Source: CAZHBA01 sp964530225
GTDB lineage: Bacteria > Pseudomonadota > Alphaproteobacteria > UBA6615
Length of the DNA stretch: 25,695 bases
Assembly: GCA_964530225.1 (NCBI GenBank)
Contig: CAZHBA010000102.1
Coordinates: 1 to 25,695 of the forward strand
Direction of reading: 5' to 3'
The notes below the pieces were generated by a model, which saw only the letters and a list, made by a program, of their open reading frames with translations, ran no database searches and was not told the DNA's origin. Each line of letters opens with the position of its first letter. The stretch's first letter is position 1. This document shows, one piece after another, positions 7,972 through 16,476 of the stretch. The position numbers were made by a program, and so were the translations under genes.

Positions 7972-9198
7972 ATGATCGCCACCCAGGGACTTACCGACCT
8001 TCTCCGTAATCAAGCCTACCTGCGGGTGTGGCTGGTCGGCGTGTTCAGCGGCGTCGCGCGCTGGCTGGAAATGCTGGTCGTCGGGGTCTATACCTTCGAC
8101 ACTACCGGCTCGCCCTTCCTGGTGGCGCTGTTGGTGATTTTGCGCCTGGCGCCGCTCGCCGTGCTGGGATCGATCGTCGGCACCTTCGCCGACCGCATGG
8201 CGTCGCGCCTGTTCCTGACCGCGACCATGGGCATCGCCTTGGCGGTGTCGACGGCGGTGTTTCTGATCTTCGTCGCCGACCTCGACCAGTATTGGGTGGT
8301 GGCCGCCTCAAGCTTCGTATCCGGGGTGGTGTGGACCACCGACATGCCTCTGCGCCGGCGGCTACTGGGCGACATCGCGGGCATGGGACGCATCGCCCCG
8401 GCGATGAGCCTCGATAGCGCCACCAACAATGCTACCCGCATGCTGGGCCCGCTGGTGGGCGGCGTCCTGTTCCAGTGGCTGGGATCGGCCGGCGCCTTCG
8501 CGTTGAGCGCCGCCATGTACGCTCTCTGCGTGATCCTGCTGCTGGGGTTGCCGGTGATCGTTGCCGGTGACGCGGTAAAGCGCGAAGCCACCCACGCCTT
8601 CCGCGACTTCAAGGAGGTGTTCGCGCTGATCGCCCGCGACCGCGATATCCTGCGTATTCTCCTGGTGACCATCGTCTTTAACATTTGGGGCTTCCCGTTT
8701 ATTTCGATGATCCCGGTGGTTGGCCGCGAAGTGCTCGAGGTGAGTGCCGGCTGGATCGGTGTGCTGGCTGGTTTGGAAGGCGGCGGCGCGTTTGTCGGCG
8801 CGACGCTGATCGCCCTGGGGCTGCGAACGGCGAATTTTCGCCGCCTCTATTATTTCGGCATGATGGGGCATCTCGGCTTCGTATTTCTCGCCGGCTGGAT
8901 GGCCTCGACCGTGCCCATGGCCGTGGTTTTGTTCTGTGTCGGCATGATGGCCGCCGGGTTCTCGACCATGCAGAGCACGCTGATCTACAGCGTCGCACCG
9001 CCGGAAATGCGCGGCCGCCTGTTCGGCGTGCTGGTCATCTGCATTGGCACTGGACTGATCGGCTTCGCCAATGTTGGCCTCATGGGCGAGTGGTTCGGTG
9101 GCTCGGCCGCCATCCGCATCATCGCCGCCGAAGGCATCATACCGTTGATCCTGATCGGCATCGGCTGGCGTCAGCTGTGGCGCGCCGGCGGTGGCTGA
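7972..9198 (+). CDS. MFS transporter
   Basis: A 408-aa polytopic membrane protein with about twelve hydrophobic segments and a FADRMASRLFL loop between helices 2 and 3, which matches motif A of the major facilitator superfamily. A later MRGRLFGVL segment is in the place of the repeat motif in the second half. The pattern (LRNQAYLRVWLVGVFSGVARWLE start, proton-driven, no binding-protein partner) is like the DHA3/EntS-type group. It lies downstream of the aldo/keto reductase in the same direction, inside the block bracketed by the 28-bp repeats, so it may import the substrate of that pathway or export a product. The ribosome-binding site before the chosen ATG is weak. Confidence 0.85.
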   Translation: MIATQGLTDLLRNQAYLRVWLVGVFSGVARWLEMLVVGVYTFDTTGSPFLVALLVILRLAPLAVLGSIVGTFADRMASRLFLTATMGIALAVSTAVFLIFVADLDQYWVVAASSFVSGVVWTTDMPLRRRLLGDIAGMGRIAPAMSLDSATNNATRMLGPLVGGVLFQWLGSAGAFALSAAMYALCVILLLGLPVIVAGDAVKREATHAFRDFKEVFALIARDRDILRILLVTIVFNIWGFPFISMIPVVGREVLEVSAGWIGVLAGLEGGGAFVGATLIALGLRTANFRRLYYFGMMGHLGFVFLAGWMASTVPMAVVLFCVGMMAAGFSTMQSTLIYSVAPPEMRGRLFGVLVICIGTGLIGFANVGLMGEWFGGSAAIRIIAAEGIIPLILIGIGWRQLWRAGGG

Positions 9199-9305
9199 AG
9201 GGCTGTGGCATAGCAGCAGCGTTTCCAGCATCGATCCGCTGGCGTAATTATAGCCGTTTAGAATCCCTGCCATGTCCAAACTGATTTGCGGCTTGCCGCC
9301 AAGCT

Positions 9306-9332
9306 CTAAACTTCTGTTCCGTAGAAGTTTAG
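9306..9332. repeat. Perfect 10-bp inverted repeat
   Basis: CTAAACTTCT (9306-9315), loop GTTCCGT, AGAAGTTTAG (9323-9332). No T-run follows on either strand, so it is not a standard terminator. It lies about 50 bases left of the right copy of the 28-bp repeat, at the edge of the scar zone. It could be a recombination or binding site. The rest of 9199-9375 holds no gene that I recognise. Confidence 0.5.
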
Positions 9333-9375
9333 CAAAGCCCCTCGTCGCTGGAGGCCGTCCCTGAAAAGCACGGTC

Positions 9376-9756
9376 TCACGCATACGATCCCAGGGACAGG
9401 GCATCATGGGAGGCTGCGGGGTCCTCGTGTGCCCACACCACCTCACCATCATGGCTAATCTCAAAAATACCTGAACTGGTGATGGTCATTAAAATGTTGC
9501 CGTTTTCTAATTTGGCTGCATCCAAAACCGCCCCGGGCATTGAACTAGGCGGGTTATACTCCCATAAGATATTGCCGTTAAAATCAACTTCGACCACCCT
9601 AGGTTGACGGGGCTCGGTCATGTCAGCCAACAGTGTTGTACCTTCAAAGACCCGGCTTTTTTCAAAATGTGTAACCTCGTAATCCCCAGCAAGCGCGGGA
9701 AACACGACCAAGCATACAAAAGCAATCAGACATAAAACTGGCACCAGTCGTTTCAC
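9376..9756 (-). pseudogene. Arylsulfotransferase-like gene, N-terminal fragment
   Basis: Starts at a GTG with a clear signal peptide (KRLVPVLCLIAFVCLVVFPALA), followed by two blades of a beta-propeller of the ASST kind: VVEVDFNGNILWEY, then LENGNILM and GEVVWAHEDPAASHDA. In full-length relatives the SHDA motif continues as another L-x-NGNTL blade and the protein reaches several hundred residues. Here it breaks after SHDA and ends seven residues later (LSLGSYA). The break falls in the right copy of the 28-bp repeat. It is inferred to be a gene truncated by recombination. It is more AT-rich than the neighbouring catabolic genes. Confidence 0.6.
9379..9406 (+). repeat. 28-bp direct repeat, right copy
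   Basis: Same as 1040-1067 except for the two central bases (CC here, AT there). It overlaps the broken 3' end of the arylsulfotransferase-like fragment, so a recombination or insertion event probably used or created this sequence. Confidence 0.75.
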
Positions 9757-9858
9757 TCCGTGATGGAGACATAAGGTGGCGAAGATTTAAAGCTGGTTGT
9801 TGGGTGAGAAGTCTGTCAGGAGTTTGGGGAACGGCTCAAATCCGGGTGACGGTGGTTC

Positions 9859-9912
9859 CTAGACACAGAGTAAAGCAATGGCCAGGCAGAAGATGGCGGT
9901 CAGGTTTTTCAT
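9859..9912 (-). pseudogene. Orphan signal-peptide start (17 codons, then stop)
   Basis: ATG at 9912 opens MKNLTAIFCLAIALLCV and then TAG. The 17 residues have the layout of a Sec signal peptide (K, then a hydrophobic core) but no mature protein follows. A GGGGGTG stretch upstream could be its ribosome-binding site. It looks like the 5' stub of a secreted-protein gene, possibly a Sel1-repeat protein judged by the MKNLTA start, left in the scar zone. The rest of 9757-9966 holds nothing else recognisable. Confidence 0.35.
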
Positions 9913-9966
9913 GAGAGAACGGCACCCCCAAATCGATAAAATCAGAAAGCCATTGCAGAGCGATCG

Positions 9967-10209
9967 TTACCAGTAGCCTAGGCCGTCCAGTTTGCCACCA
10001 AGCAAAAGATTCAAGTCACGGTTGCAGTTTTCGTGTTCGGTGCGGATCATTCGTCGTATGGCAGGCGTGAAGGGATCAGCCTCTCTGCCCGGCGCGCGCT
10101 TGGCAGCGGCGGTCGCTACCTTCGCTGCCGCGCCGTAGGCAACGCGCAATGGCATTGGGGCACCGTTGGCAGCGCGTCGTGCATAAAGCCGGCTGGCGAT
10201 GGTCTGCAA
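9967..10209 (-). pseudogene. Orphan C-terminal protein fragment, possibly sulfotransferase-like
   Basis: This 80-residue open frame has no credible start: the TTG at its beginning lies at the junction with the recombinase. It is rich in Ala and Arg, and the end (ENCNRDLNLLLGGKLDGLGYW) loosely resembles the C-terminus of P-loop sulfotransferases (E-N-x-x-L-x-x-L-L-G-R-D-L). GC content rises sharply compared with the recombinase. It is inferred to be the 3' remnant of a gene fused out of frame to the broken recombinase. The family guess is weak. Confidence 0.3.
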
Positions 10210-11447
10210 CTTTTAGCAATGATATTGGCGTCCATATTCGTCCGCCGAATTGTATCAGTGATAAACCAATGGCGGCAGCAGTATGGGACATATCTGTTGC
10301 CTTCAATATCGTGAGTTACTCCTGCACCCTCTAAAGCTGTGTGCCAACCTTCTCTTAAATCGCCAAACTTTCGCCCATCAACATCACAAAAAACGTAATC
10401 GTCTGGTTCGCAGAAATCGTTACCCACTAATTCAAACTCATTGTCTTGGCGTGATTTATAGAGACGTTTAAGGGCTTCTGAAGCGGCTGGCATCCCAATC
10501 ACCTCTCGCCTCTTTTTGACCTTGCTGTGGGTGCCAATAACAACAAAACGCACTATGGCAAAATCATTAACGACTGTGTGCTCTATAATGTCCTTCCACT
10601 TAAGATTATAGCACTCGCCAACACGAATGCCTGTCCCACACAAGAACAGTATCCACTCTCTGAGCTGACTTCTATGCCGTTCAATACGCCTATCCTTGCC
10701 GTGTTTGCCTACCTCTGCTTTCAGCCACTTGCTGCTTCGCAAGTAGGTTGTAAGCGTTTTGTATTCTGCTTCTGTGAACGGTAGCCGCGATTGAAGGTTG
10801 TTCTTTTTGATGGTGAACTCTGGGATTGGAGCGTTCATATAAGAGTGATTTTTTGCCCATTTTAAGACTGCCCTAAACATCTGAAGGTCCCAAGATATTG
10901 TGCGCGAGCTTGGGGTCGCCTTGATGTTCTTGTTACTCCTTAGTCGCGCCCTTTTTTTATCTGTCAGATTTGTAGTCCAGTAGGTCGTGCGCCACTGAGG
11001 ATAATTCTCAAAATGTGATAACCTAATATTGTCTATCATTTCGCCATCAAGGTATTCCAAGACGTAATTCTGGACGGTCTTTCTGAAGCCTCTCTCCATA
11101 TGGAGAGAGTAGCCCTCGACACCTGCCTTTCTTTTCTCCACATAATCATTCAGAAAAATCTCAAATACTGATGCGAAGGTTCTGCCCTTTAATATCCTGT
11201 CTTGCTGTAGCTCTGAGGATATCTGCCCATATCGGACTTGGGCTTTTAAGATGGCTTCGCCCTCGTCCTTAGTTTTGAGGCTTTCAATTTTATAAATTCC
11301 CTCTTGATTTAGATGCTTCTTGTCTTGGGGAATAAGGAAACGAGCGTAAAAAATTTCTTCGTTCTTCTTGTTTGTTCGCGTCAGAAGACTGATGGTGATT
11401 TTGCCATTTTCGTTGAATGCCAAATCTCTTGTGGTCTTTTGAACCAA
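10206..11447 (-). pseudogene. Tyrosine recombinase (phage-type integrase), 3'-truncated
   Basis: Numbered from an upstream ATG at 11495, the protein shows box I of tyrosine recombinases (FLCGTGIRVGECYNLKW, catalytic R291) and the start of box II (YCCRHWFIT, R408-H409). It then breaks after NIIAKSC (residue 430) into unrelated sequence, so the following His/Trp and the nucleophilic tyrosine are missing and it cannot be an active recombinase. The true start is probably TTG at 11447, with GGAGG eight bases upstream (11456-11460). A central SAM-like DNA-binding segment (about residues 105-215) precedes the catalytic part. The gene is clearly more AT-rich than its neighbours, a sign of horizontal transfer. 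Sequence past 10206 is a chimera. Confidence 0.85.
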
Positions 11448-11463
11448 GGCTTGTGCCTCCAAA

Positions 11464-11549
11464 AAAATACACAGGTAGTATCTAAGGGGTAGCACAGATC
11501 ACTGTTCTAACCTAACGAAAATTAGAAAATACACATAAAAAATACACAG
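11464..11549 (-). repeat. Three TGTGTATTTT repeats upstream of the recombinase
   Basis: On the minus strand TGTGTATTTT occurs at 11464-11473, 11526-11535 and 11539-11548, all in the same orientation. The first lies just before the ribosome-binding site of the recombinase; the other two lie between it and the 5-oxoprolinase start. Such direct repeats could be integrase or excisionase arm-type sites or operator sites. The region must also contain the promoters for the recombinase and, on the other strand, for the oxoprolinase. Confidence 0.55.
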
Positions 11550-11553
11550 TAAA

Positions 11554-14500
11554 ATGACAAAAATTCAACAAAATCAACATTCTAAAGATGCACGCTGGCA
11601 GTTTTGGATCGATCGGGGCGGGACGTTCACCGATGTTGTCGCGCGCCGGCCCGATGGCTCGCTGGCCACCCACAAGCTGCTGTCGGAAAACTCGGGGCAC
11701 TACCGTGACGCCGCCGTGCAGGGTATTCGCGAAGTTCTCGGCCTTGTCGCCGGCGCACCGATCCCGGCCGAGCAGATCGATGTCGTCAAGATGGGCACTA
11801 CGGTAGCCACCAATGCACTACTCGAGCGCAAGGGCGACCGCACGGTACTGGCGGTCACGAGCGGCTTTCGCGATGCCTTGCGCATCGGCTATCAGGCGCG
11901 ACCGCGGCTGTTCGACCGCCATATTGTACTACCCGAATTGCTCTACGAGAGCGTTGTCGAGATCGACGAGCGCATCGGCGCCCACGGCGATGTGCTGACA
12001 CCGTTCGACGACACAAGCGCGCGCGCCGGTCTGCGGGCTGCCTACGATACGGGCATCCGCGCCATCGCCATCGCCTTCATGCATGCCTATCGCTTTCCGG
12101 CGCACGAACAAGCTTGCGCTGAGTTGGCGCGCGAGATCGGCTTTACCCAGGTCTCCGTGAGCCACGAGGTGAGCCCGCTAATTAAGCTGGTCGGGCGCGG
12201 CGACACCACCATCGTCGATGCTTACCTGTCGCCGATCCTGCGGCGCTATGTCGATCAGATGGCTAGTGAGCTCGGCGGTGTCAAGCTGATGTTCATGCAG
12301 TCGAACGGTGGCCTCACCGACGCCCATATGTTCCAAGGCAAGGACGCTATTCTGTCGGGTCCGGCGGGCGGCGTCGTCGGCGCGGTCGAGGTTAGCGCCG
12401 CAGCGGGGTTCGGCCAGATCATCGGCTTTGACATGGGTGGCACCTCGACCGACGTCACCCATTACGATGGCGAATACGAGCGCGCCTTTGAAACGCTCGT
12501 CGCCGGCGTGCGCATGCGCGCGCCGATGATGCAGATCCATACCGTCGCGGCCGGCGGCGGCTCGATCTGCACCTTCGATGGCGCCCGCTACCGCGTCGGG
12601 CCGCAAAGCGCCGGTGCTGAGCCGGGACCGGCGAGCTATAGCAAGGGCGGGCCGCTCACCGTCACCGACTGCAACGTTATGCTCGGTAAGCTGCAGTCCG
12701 ATTATTTTCCGCACGTGTTCGGGCCGAACCAGGACCGGCCCCTAGACGCCGCCGTGGTGCACGAGAAGTTCGCCGCGCTCACCGCCGATATCCGCACTGT
12801 CACCGGCGATACAAGAACGCCGGTCGAGGTTGCCGACGGGTTCCTCAAGATCGCTGTCGAGAACATGGCCAACGCGATCAAGAAGATATCGGTGCAGCGC
12901 GGCTACGACGTCACCGAATACACGCTGTGCAGTTTCGGCGGTGCGGCCGGTCAGCACGCCTGCTTGGTTGCCGACGCGCTGGGCATGACGCGGGTGCTCG
13001 CCCATCCGCTGGCCGGCGTGCTGTCGGCCTACGGCATGGGCCTCGCCAACGTACGGGCGCTGCGTGAACAATCGGTGGAAGCGCCGTTGTCGAGAGCGGC
13101 CATCGGCGAGGCGGCGGCTCTTCTCGATCGCATGGCCACCGATGCCACGGTGGAAGTGGCGGCACAGGGCATCGACGCTGCGCGCATCGAGGTGTTGCGT
13201 CGCCTGCATCTGAAATATGACGGCACCGACACGCCGCTGATCGTCGACTTCGCCGCTGCCGAGGCCATGGCCGCGCAGTTCGAAACCCTGCACCGCCAAC
13301 GCTACGGCTTCGTGATGCTGGAAAAGGCACTGATCATCGATACCGCGGCGGTCGAGGTTGTGGGCCGCAGCGAGAACAGCATTGGTAGCACGCCATCCGA
13401 CGTAGCCGCATCGAAAGAAGCTCAGCCTCTGGCCACGGTCGAAACTCATATGGCGAATACGGCGCACGCGACGCCGGTCTACGACCGCAAAACATTGACG
13501 CCGGGCGCCGTCATCGACGGGCCAGCGATCATCCGCGAGGCAGTGGCGACCACTGTTGTCGAACCCGGCTGGCGGGCCAACTTCACCGGGCGCGGCGATC
13601 TGGTACTCGAACGCGTCGTGCCGTTGGCGCGTACCGCGGCCATCGGTACCTCAGTCGATCCGGTAATGCTCGAAGTGTTCAACAATCTCTACATGTCGAT
13701 CGCCGAGCAGATGGGCTTCACCCTGCAGAACACGGCCTATTCGGTGAACATCAAAGAGCGGCTCGATTTCTCCTGCGCGGTGTTTGACCCGGGTGGTAAT
13801 TTGGTTGCCAACGCGCCGCACATGCCGGTTCATCTGGGTTCCATGAGCGAGAGCGTGCGCGTGGTGATCCGTGAAAACATCGGCCAGATGAAGGCGAGCG
13901 ATGTTTATGTGCTGAACGCGCCCTACAATGGCGGCACCCATCTACCCGACGTCACTGTAATTACGCCGGTATTTGATGCAGCGGGCGCGGACATTCTGTT
14001 TTATGTTGGCAGTCGTGGCCACCACGCCGATATCGGCGGGCTGACCCCAGGCTCGATGCCGCCGCACAGCCGTGTCGCTGAGGAAGAAGGCGTGCTTATC
14101 GACAATTTCAAGCTACTCGACGGCGGCTGCTTCCGCGAGGACGAATTCCGCGCGCTGCTAGCGTCGGGAACTTATCCGGCACGCAACATCGATCAGAACA
14201 TTGCCGACATCCGCGCCCAGATTGCCGCCAATGAGAAGGGCGTTAGCGAACTGCACAAGATGGTCGATCATTTCGGGCTGGCCACCATGCACGCCTATAT
14301 GGGCCACGTGCAGGACAACGCCGAGGAATCGGTGCGCCGGGTCATCGACGTGTTGCAGGACGGCAATTTCACTTACCCCATGGATGACGGTAGCGAGATC
14401 AAGGTACGCGTGACTATCGATGCTGCACGCCGTCAGGCGACCGTCGATTTCTCCGGTACCAGCGCCCAGCGGGACAACAACTTTAACGCCCCCAGCGCGG

Positions 14501-15207
14501 TGTGCCGCGCTGCCGTGCTATATGTCTTTCGCACTCTGGTCGACGACGACATTCCCATGAACGAGGGCTGCCTCAAGCCGATCGACATTATTATCCCCGC
14601 AGGCTCGATGCTGGCGCCGCAATATCCCGCCGCCGTGGTCGCCGGCAATGTCGAGACCAGCCAGGTTATCACCGATGCGCTGTATGGTGCGCTCGGCGTC
14701 ATGGCGGCGGCACAGGGAACCATGAACAATCTCACCTTCGGCAATGCTCGCTACCAGTATTATGAGACCATCTGCGGCGGCTCGGGCGCCGGCCCAGATT
14801 TCGACGGTACCTCGGCGGTGCACACCCATATGACTAACTCGAGGTTAACCGATCCGGAGGTGCTCGAATGGCGTTTTCCGGTGGTACTCGAGAGCTTCGA
14901 GATCCGTGCTGGATCGGGTGGCGATGGCGCACATCGTGGCGGCGACGGCGCCGTGCGTCGCCTGCGTTTCGAAGAGGCGATGGAAGCGATGATGCTGTCC
15001 AACCACCGTATCGTTGCCCCCTATGGGCTGAACGGTGGCGCGGCCGGGGCGCTCGGCCGCAACTGGATTGAGCGCACTGACGGCAGCTGCCACGAGATGA
15101 CCGGCACTGACAAGGCCGACATCGCTGCCGGCGATGTCTTTGTCATCGAAACGCCTGGCGGTGGTGGTTATGGCCAGGCAGACGCGTTGCGAGACGCCGC
15201 CAACTAG
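11554..15207 (+). CDS. oplAH: 5-Oxoprolinase (ATP-hydrolysing), fused HyuA-HyuB type
   Basis: A single 1217-aa chain with a HyuA half (about residues 15-690) and a HyuB half (about 700-1215). FWIDRGGTFTDVV at 17-29 and FDMGGTSTDV near 291 are the ATP-binding motifs, with GPAGGVVGA near 267. In the second half, SRGHHADIGGLTPGSMPPHS near 819 and GGSGAGPDFDG...VHTHMTNSRLTDPE near 1074 are hallmarks of 5-oxoprolinase (EC 3.5.2.9), which opens 5-oxo-L-proline to glutamate with ATP. Length is normal for the eukaryote-like fused form. The first codons (MTKIQQNQHSKDA) are AT-rich and join the mobile DNA upstream, and no ribosome-binding site is obvious. Gamma-glutamyltransferase nearby supports a gamma-glutamyl/oxoproline role, though other cyclic amides are possible. 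Confidence 0.85.
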   Translation: MTKIQQNQHSKDARWQFWIDRGGTFTDVVARRPDGSLATHKLLSENSGHYRDAAVQGIREVLGLVAGAPIPAEQIDVVKMGTTVATNALLERKGDRTVLAVTSGFRDALRIGYQARPRLFDRHIVLPELLYESVVEIDERIGAHGDVLTPFDDTSARAGLRAAYDTGIRAIAIAFMHAYRFPAHEQACAELAREIGFTQVSVSHEVSPLIKLVGRGDTTIVDAYLSPILRRYVDQMASELGGVKLMFMQSNGGLTDAHMFQGKDAILSGPAGGVVGAVEVSAAAGFGQIIGFDMGGTSTDVTHYDGEYERAFETLVAGVRMRAPMMQIHTVAAGGGSICTFDGARYRVGPQSAGAEPGPASYSKGGPLTVTDCNVMLGKLQSDYFPHVFGPNQDRPLDAAVVHEKFAALTADIRTVTGDTRTPVEVADGFLKIAVENMANAIKKISVQRGYDVTEYTLCSFGGAAGQHACLVADALGMTRVLAHPLAGVLSAYGMGLANVRALREQSVEAPLSRAAIGEAAALLDRMATDATVEVAAQGIDAARIEVLRRLHLKYDGTDTPLIVDFAAAEAMAAQFETLHRQRYGFVMLEKALIIDTAAVEVVGRSENSIGSTPSDVAASKEAQPLATVETHMANTAHATPVYDRKTLTPGAVIDGPAIIREAVATTVVEPGWRANFTGRGDLVLERVVPLARTAAIGTSVDPVMLEVFNNLYMSIAEQMGFTLQNTAYSVNIKERLDFSCAVFDPGGNLVANAPHMPVHLGSMSESVRVVIRENIGQMKASDVYVLNAPYNGGTHLPDVTVITPVFDAAGADILFYVGSRGHHADIGGLTPGSMPPHSRVAEEEGVLIDNFKLLDGGCFREDEFRALLASGTYPARNIDQNIADIRAQIAANEKGVSELHKMVDHFGLATMHAYMGHVQDNAEESVRRVIDVLQDGNFTYPMDDGSEIKVRVTIDAARRQATVDFSGTSAQRDNNFNAPSAVCRAAVLYVFRTLVDDDIPMNEGCLKPIDIIIPAGSMLAPQYPAAVVAGNVETSQVITDALYGALGVMAAAQGTMNNLTFGNARYQYYETICGGSGAGPDFDGTSAVHTHMTNSRLTDPEVLEWRFPVVLESFEIRAGSGGDGAHRGGDGAVRRLRFEEAMEAMMLSNHRIVAPYGLNGGAAGALGRNWIERTDGSCHEMTGTDKADIAAGDVFVIETPGGGGYGQADALRDAAN

Positions 15208-16417
15208 CCGACAGCCACGTCTGACCGTGCCTACTCCTGCATCGCCCCGGCTTCTCATAATCATCCTCGCGTCGATCACTGCGCTGGGGCCGATGTCGAT
15301 GCAGATTTTTCTGCCCGCACTGCCGGCGATCCAGGATGCCTTCGCGGTTTCCACTGGGCGGGCGCAAATGGTTCTCTCGGTCTCGCTCGCCGCTATCGCA
15401 TTTTCCACGCTTGGCTATGGCCCGGCATCGGATCGCTTCGGCCGCCGGCCAGTGATAGTGGTTGGTTTGGCGATCTTTTTTGCCGGCAGTGTCATTTGTG
15501 CCGTAGCACCGTCGATTGAAATTCTGATCCTGGGCCGGGTCGTGCAGGCCGTTGGTGCTGCCGCCGGCATGGTGCTCAGTCGGGCGATTATCCGCGACCT
15601 CTACGACCGCGAAACGGCGGCGAAAATACTTGCCTATATGGTGACGGCGCTGGTATTGGCACCGATGGTGGCGCCGCTGATCGGCGGCGTGCTCAACGAC
15701 GTGTCGGGTTGGCGGTCGATTTTTATTTTTACCGGCATCGCCGGACTAGCGGTGCTCGCATTAGCCTATCCGCAGGTGCCCGAGACTCTGGTCCAACCGC
15801 TTCGCGATCAGTCGCTGGGCGGCATGCTACGGGATTTCGCTTCGTTGCTCCGCGTTCCCGCTTATCTCGCTTATGCCGGCCAACTGAGTTTCGGCCTCGG
15901 AATGTTCATGGCGTTCATCGGCGCCGTACCGTTTGTAGTTATTCAGGTGCTTGGCCGGCCGCCGACCGAGTTGGGCTTACTGCTATTGATCATTACTGGC
16001 GGCTTCATGTCCGGGACCTTTCTTACGGCGCGGATCGCCGGGCACGTTGGCGTCGACCGCATGATTTTAATTGGCAGTGTGTTAGCCGTCGTCATCGGTT
16101 TTGTGATGGTGGCCTTGGTGTTGTCCGGTGAGTGGACGGTGTGGGCGATTTTCCTACCCGGCACTGGCATGGCGTTCGCCAACGGCCTGATCATGCCGAA
16201 TGCCCAGGCCTCTGCGGTGAGTATCAATCCACGCATCGCCGGCTCGGCGTCAGGCCTAATGAGTTTCCTGCAGATGGCCGTTGGTGCAGTATTTGCCCAA
16301 TTGGCCGGTGTGGTGCAGGACGGCACGCCCATTCCCATGGTGGTTTTGGTGACCACAGCTTCGACGCTCGGGCTGGCGTCGATCCTATTCCTGCCACGGG
16401 CGGGCCGCCCCTCTTGA
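15170..16417 (+). CDS. Bcr/CflA-type MFS drug/metabolite exporter
   Basis: A 415-aa membrane protein with about twelve hydrophobic helices. The N-terminal LLIIILASITALGPMSMQ segment, then IFLPALPAIQDAF, and the motif A loop GPASDRFGRRPVIVVG are typical of the DHA1 Bcr/CflA group. The frame is open from 15134; ATG at 15170 (38 bases inside oplAH) is chosen, but GTG at 15227, right before the first helix, is also possible and neither has a strong ribosome-binding site. The overlap suggests cotranscription with oplAH. Role inferred: efflux of a metabolite or amino-acid-like compound, or drug resistance. Confidence 0.85.
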   Translation: MARQTRCETPPTSRQPRLTVPTPASPRLLIIILASITALGPMSMQIFLPALPAIQDAFAVSTGRAQMVLSVSLAAIAFSTLGYGPASDRFGRRPVIVVGLAIFFAGSVICAVAPSIEILILGRVVQAVGAAAGMVLSRAIIRDLYDRETAAKILAYMVTALVLAPMVAPLIGGVLNDVSGWRSIFIFTGIAGLAVLALAYPQVPETLVQPLRDQSLGGMLRDFASLLRVPAYLAYAGQLSFGLGMFMAFIGAVPFVVIQVLGRPPTELGLLLLIITGGFMSGTFLTARIAGHVGVDRMILIGSVLAVVIGFVMVALVLSGEWTVWAIFLPGTGMAFANGLIMPNAQASAVSINPRIAGSASGLMSFLQMAVGAVFAQLAGVVQDGTPIPMVVLVTTASTLGLASILFLPRAGRPS

Positions 16418-16476
16418 AGGGCTGTATAATTATATTCTAAAAGCCTTGGTTAGCGGGTGTTCTCCCCATTGCCTGA

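Noticed and set aside
10116..10205. Last 30 codons of the recombinase frame taken as its real C-terminus
   Set aside because: The residues after NIIAKSC have no recombinase character and a different frame of the same DNA looks more protein-like, so this is a fusion artefact.
9196..16425. TGAAGGGCTGT occurs at the stop codons of both MFS genes (9196-9206 and 16415-16425)
   Set aside because: An 11-base match between two places in 25 kb is expected by chance many times, and the flanks do not match.
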